A stretch of DNA of 39,493 nucleotides, taken from a virus. The stretch is taken from IMG/VR virus record IMGVR_UViG_3300046511_000932, positions 1 to 39,493 of that record; one strand, given 5' to 3'. Positions 37,100-39,493 of this stretch are shown in pieces; the first letter of the stretch is position 1, and every line of letters starts with the position of its first letter. The translations under genes and the position numbers were made by a program. A model generated the notes under the pieces. The model saw only the letters and a list, made by a program, of their open reading frames with translations, had not been told where the DNA came from and did no database searches.

Positions 37100-37350
37100 G
37101 CGACGAGCAGAAGCCAACCTACGAGGAGCTCGAGGAGCTTGCCGCGCTTGCCCTTGCCTTTGCGCATGTGGTCGCAAACAAGACGAGCGCTTCACGTAGC
37201 GACGACCTCGACCTCTTCGCAGCGTTGACGGCGCTCGTCGGGCGCTCCCTCTTCGAAAGGCCGCCAGCCAAGTGGATGTTGGTCGCTCGCGACCGGGTCA
37301 ACGACAAGATCGACGCCGAGAATCGAGTGCATAGGGAGGCGGAGCCGTGA
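37096..37350 (+). CDS. Hypothetical small acidic protein
   Basis: 84-residue protein starting at a GTG overlapping the previous stop: MSDEQKPTYEELEELAALAL, then VVANKTSASRSDDLDLFAALTALV and an ending RDRVNDKIDAENRVHREAEP. Mostly helical, acidic N-terminus and mixed C-terminus. High third-position GC and overlaps on both sides support expression. No function recognised. Confidence 0.65.
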   Translation: MSDEQKPTYEELEELAALALAFAHVVANKTSASRSDDLDLFAALTALVGRSLFERPPAKWMLVARDRVNDKIDAENRVHREAEP

Positions 37351-37577
37351 GCCGCGACGCCGCCCTTCGCCGTGCCGCCTCGGCCCTCTCGGCCGCCGGC
37401 ACGGCGCTCCAGGACGCCGCCCAGGCCCTCGCCGAGGCCACGGGCGAGGAGAGCGTCCGCACGCGCAAGCCTCGAAAGGGGCCTGTCTTCGAGCCTCCGC
37501 CTCCTGAGCCGCCGTCGGCGCTTCACATGGCCCGGGCTCGTGACCTACTCAAGAAGCGGGGAGTGACAGCAGCATGA
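37347..37577 (+). CDS. Hypothetical small protein upstream of integrase (excisionase position)
   Basis: 76-residue protein: Ala-rich helix (RRAASALSAAGTALQDAAQALAEA), a basic Pro-rich linker (RTRKPRKGPVFEPPPPEPP) and a short C-terminal helix (MARARDLLKKRGVTAA). Small basic proteins directly before int are often excisionases, but no winged-helix pattern was visible, so this remains open. The stop overlaps the integrase start (ATGA). Confidence 0.6.
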   Translation: MSRDAALRRAASALSAAGTALQDAAQALAEATGEESVRTRKPRKGPVFEPPPPEPPSALHMARARDLLKKRGVTAA

Positions 37578-38962
37578 TCCGAGCGAGAGGAACCGGCACC
37601 ATCGAGCCGTTGCCGTGGGGCGGCTTTCGGGTGCGCATACCCATCGCGGGCGTGCGCGAGGACTTCGGCCCGTTCGCGACGCGCGAGGAGGCCGAGGCGA
37701 TGGCGGCGGCGCTGCGGCTCACCGCGCAGCGGGAAGGCGTTGTCATCTCGGGCGTGAAAACGCTCGCGGCCTACGGGCCCACGGTGCACGACGAGCGCGA
37801 GAAGTCGGGCTACACGACCGTCGAGGACCACCGGGGCATCTGGCGCCGCGAGGTGCTCCCGTGGTCGTGCTCGAAGTGGCCGCTCGCCGCCGTCGGCGCG
37901 GGCGACGTCCGCCGATGGGTCTCTGCCCTCTCGGCGAAGCACAAGACGTCGACGGTGAAGAACTGCCTCTCGGCCCTCCGCGCGGTCTTCTCCGCGGCGA
38001 CGCAGGACGGGCTCGTCGAGGTGAACCCTTGCAAGGGCGTCGACATTCGCGGCCGCGGGACGACCGAGGAGACGTCGACCTTCCTCTCGCGTCTCGAGCT
38101 CGAGGGCCTCATCGAGGCGGCCGGCGCGCCCGACGGGCTGCTCGTCGCCTTCGCCGCGGGCACCGGCCTCCGGCAAGGCGAGATGCGCGGACTGCTCGCC
38201 GCCGACGTGCACCTCGATTGCCCTGCGCCCTGGATGACGGTCCGCTTCGGGGCGCCGGGCATGCCGACGAAGCCGCGCCGCATCCGGAAGGCCCCCATCT
38301 TCGGGCTCGCCCTCGAGGCGGCCCGGGCGTGGATGAAGGTCCGGCCGAAGAGCGACCGGGGCCTCATGTTCCCGCGGCCCTCCGGCGAGCCGCGGGCGAA
38401 GGGGGCCATGGTGACGGGCGACGCGTGGGAGGCGTGGCTACGGACGGCCGGCATCCGGCGCAACGTCCGCTGGCACGACCTCCGGCACACGTGCGCGACC
38501 CTGCTCCTGCAGGGGGCCTGGGGCCAGCCCTGGAGCCTCGAGGAGGTGAAGGAGATGCTCGGGCACTCCAGCCTGCGCGTCACCGAGCGCTACGCCAAGG
38601 CGACCGGGTCCTTGGCCGACCGCGCGGCGGCGGAGAAGTTCGGTCCTGAACGGTCCTGGCTGCCGTCCCTGGCGATCGCATCGGCAGGGGAATTATCGAG
38701 GCGTGGATCGGATTCGAACCGACGTATGACGGTTTTGCAAACCGGTCCTCTCCTAAGTGAGTACGGGCACTTAGGCGCGAATCTGGTCTCTCCCGGGACT
38801 CTCGAAGCCGTCGAGACCGCCAGCCACGCCTACCTCCGGGCCGTCGTCGCTGGGGACCGGCACGCCCACACGAAGGGCCTCGAGCTCGTCGCCCGGGTGC
38901 ACATGTTCGTCGACGAGCTCCGGGCCGCCATGGCGCCGCCAGCGCAGGAGGGCGTGGCGTGA
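37574..38962 (+). CDS. int: Tyrosine integrase with attP inside its coding sequence
   Basis: 462-residue tyrosine recombinase. N-terminal arm-binding part (GTGTIEPLPWGGFRVRIPIAG, 7-27), core-binding SAM-like region (~70-160), catalytic domain with R200 (GTGLRQGEMRG), H301/R304 (HDLRH), H331 (LGHSSL) and nucleophile Y340 (TERYAK). After a normal end near residue 355 the frame continues through the attP core (residues ~375-391, the typical antisense-tRNA peptide GSDSNRR…LQTG) and adds a 71-residue tail with excellent codon bias. Integration would replace this tail with residues read from the antisense strand of the host tRNA 5' half. Myxococcus phage Mx8 has the same design. Overlaps neighbours by ATGA/GTGA. 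Confidence 0.9.
   Translation: MIRARGTGTIEPLPWGGFRVRIPIAGVREDFGPFATREEAEAMAAALRLTAQREGVVISGVKTLAAYGPTVHDEREKSGYTTVEDHRGIWRREVLPWSCSKWPLAAVGAGDVRRWVSALSAKHKTSTVKNCLSALRAVFSAATQDGLVEVNPCKGVDIRGRGTTEETSTFLSRLELEGLIEAAGAPDGLLVAFAAGTGLRQGEMRGLLAADVHLDCPAPWMTVRFGAPGMPTKPRRIRKAPIFGLALEAARAWMKVRPKSDRGLMFPRPSGEPRAKGAMVTGDAWEAWLRTAGIRRNVRWHDLRHTCATLLLQGAWGQPWSLEEVKEMLGHSSLRVTERYAKATGSLADRAAAEKFGPERSWLPSLAIASAGELSRRGSDSNRRMTVLQTGPLLSEYGHLGANLVSPGTLEAVETASHAYLRAVVAGDRHAHTKGLELVARVHMFVDELRAAMAPPAQEGVA
38641..38775. other. attP region: arm-type repeats and inverted repeat around the core
   Basis: CGGTCCT occurs at 38641-38647, 38651-38657 (two copies in tandem, one helical turn apart) and 38743-38749, at the far edge of the core. 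CCTAAGTG (38752-38759) and CACTTAGG (38768-38775) form a perfect 8-bp inverted repeat just beyond the core. Such repeats beside a tRNA-like core are candidates for integrase arm sites and accessory protein sites. All lie within the int coding frame. Confidence 0.55.
38697..38745 (-). other. attP core: 3' half of a tRNA-Cys gene
   Basis: Read on the minus strand from 38745 to 38697 this is the 3' half of a tRNA: anticodon stem 5' arm CCGGT, loop TTGCAAA with anticodon GCA (Cys), 3' arm ACCGT (one mismatch at the outer pair), variable loop CATAC, T-stem GTCGG / loop TTCGAAT / CCGAT, and acceptor 3' strand CCACGCC followed by T and CGA. No D-arm or 5' acceptor strand precedes it, so it is not a complete tRNA. 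Phages that integrate into tRNA genes carry exactly such a segment to restore the host tRNA. The host attB is therefore predicted to be a tRNA-Cys(GCA) gene. Confidence 0.85.
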
Positions 38963-39132
38963 GCCTCACGACCGCCCAGCGCTCCCGCCTGCGCACCATC
39001 ACGGAAGACTACGCGCAAGCCCTGGCCGCGATGCGCCTCGCCGAGCGCGAGCTCGCGCAAAGGCGGGCGGCGTACGTCGAGTACATCGGCGAGCTCGCGG
39101 ACGTCGTGCAGAGCGAGGAGGTGAAGCCGTGA
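38959..39132 (+). CDS. Small coiled-coil protein (unit A of the tandem duplication)
   Basis: 57-residue protein starting at GTG 38959 in overlap with the integrase stop. Charged helical sequence from MSLTTAQRSRLRTITEDYAQ to VVQSEEVKP; a coiled coil is likely. From ITEDYAQ on (39001-39134) the DNA is repeated exactly at 39360-39493, where it forms the C-terminal part of the next gene. Stop overlaps the next GTG start. Function unknown. Confidence 0.7.
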   Translation: MSLTTAQRSRLRTITEDYAQALAAMRLAERELAQRRAAYVEYIGELADVVQSEEVKP

Positions 39133-39359
39133 GCACCGCGAAACCAGCGCAGATGACCCTCCCCGCTCTGCGGGCGCACTGCAAGGCGCTAGAGGACTGT
39201 CTCGCGCGCGCCAACAAAGAGCTTCGCGCGGCGAAGAAGGACCTGAAGCACCGCAACGAGCAGGTCACCTTCCACGCCGACCACGCGCGGAAGAATGCCG
39301 AGGACGCCCAGGCGACGCGCGAGGCCCTCCGCTCCGTTCTCTCGGCTCTCAGCGCGGGG
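39001..39359. repeat. Tandem duplication unit 1 (359 bp)
   Basis: Bases 39001-39134 are identical to 39360-39493, and 39135-39358 are closely similar (few substitutions) to the sequence that follows across the circle junction, 128-351. So a 359-bp unit containing the end of one gene and most of the next is present twice in tandem. The second unit runs from 39360 across the contig junction to about 351. The identical first third versus the diverged remainder suggests partial gene conversion. Confidence 0.8.
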
Positions 39360-39491
39360 ACGGAAGACTACGCGCAAGCCCTGGCCGCGATGCGCCTCGC
39401 CGAGCGCGAGCTCGCGCAAAGGCGGGCGGCGTACGTCGAGTACATCGGCGAGCTCGCGGACGTCGTGCAGAGCGAGGAGGTGAAGCCGTGA
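39129..39491 (+). CDS. Fused small coiled-coil protein created by tandem duplication
   Basis: 120-residue protein. Residues 1 to ~76 match the protein at 122-400; from TEDYAQALAAM on it is identical to residues ~15-57 of the protein at 38959-39132. It is thus a fusion of the two neighbouring genes, produced when the unit duplicated in frame. GTG start in overlap with the preceding stop; the stop overlaps the GTG that starts the next gene (base 39488, equal to 122). Helical and charged; no function recognised. Confidence 0.7.
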   Translation: MSTAKPAQMTLPALRAHCKALEDCLARANKELRAAKKDLKHRNEQVTFHADHARKNAEDAQATREALRSVLSALSAGTEDYAQALAAMRLAERELAQRRAAYVEYIGELADVVQSEEVKP

Positions 39492-39493
39492 GC

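Noticed and set aside
38697-38745. A complete tRNA-Cys gene
   Set aside because: Only the anticodon arm, variable loop, T-arm and 3' acceptor strand are present; no D-arm or 5' acceptor strand precedes it and the outer anticodon-stem pair is mismatched, so it is an att core.

Overview
This window is the essentially complete genome of a temperate, podovirus-like (short-tailed) bacteriophage. DNA is uniformly GC-rich with strong G/C preference at third codon positions. The first and last 127 bases are identical, so the contig probably closes into a circle of 39,366 bp, although that repeat is also part of a tandem duplication. No cellular housekeeping genes are present. A myxobacterial host is my inference, from codon bias, from a short C-terminal domain of a type I remember as common in myxobacteria (gene at 749), and from the integrase/attP arrangement, which is the one known from Myxococcus phage Mx8.

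Layout. (1) 28514 down to 1396, minus strand: one nearly gapless late operon. In transcription order it holds two glycosyltransferase-like genes, the small terminase, a GNAT protein, a run of small proteins, the large terminase, portal, scaffold, major capsid protein, two small virion proteins, a head-tail adaptor, a large P22 gp10-like protein, a second GNAT protein, three internal virion (ejection) proteins, a TIG/lectin fibre, a holin-like membrane protein and an EF-hand-containing endolysin. (2) 28657-29555, plus strand: a ParA ATPase plus a small ribbon-helix-helix partner, preceded by a palindrome-rich AT-rich region. (3) 29611-32607, minus strand: two small genes, a RusA-like resolvase, a replication initiator whose coding sequence carries 17 GGCCAT/ATGGCC repeats around an AT-rich patch (candidate origin), and a Cro-like protein with its own terminator. 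(4) 32703-33155, plus: a CI-like repressor diverging from the Cro-like gene. (5) 33213-33761, minus: a lipoprotein, probable lysogenic conversion gene. (6) 33924 to 39493 and on through 1-1399, plus: a translationally coupled operon with YqaJ-type exonuclease, RecT annealase, tyrosine integrase and many small proteins.

How it works together. The region 30428-33155 reads like a mirror of lambda immunity/replication: a repressor diverging from a Cro-like gene, then an initiator with an internal origin, and, at the place where lambda has the OOP RNA, a short plus-strand promoter/terminator pair. A 22-bp operator-like palindrome (CTTCAG-N10-CTGAA) occurs once between repressor and Cro-like gene and once on the promoter of the recombination/integration operon, so one repressor may govern both. 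The attP core, a 49-bp copy of the 3' half of a tRNA-Cys gene, lies inside the integrase coding sequence. Integration would therefore replace the last 71 residues of integrase and cut the downstream genes off from their promoter. The additional ParA cassette suggests the element may also be maintained as a plasmid, or that it uses partition genes for another purpose.
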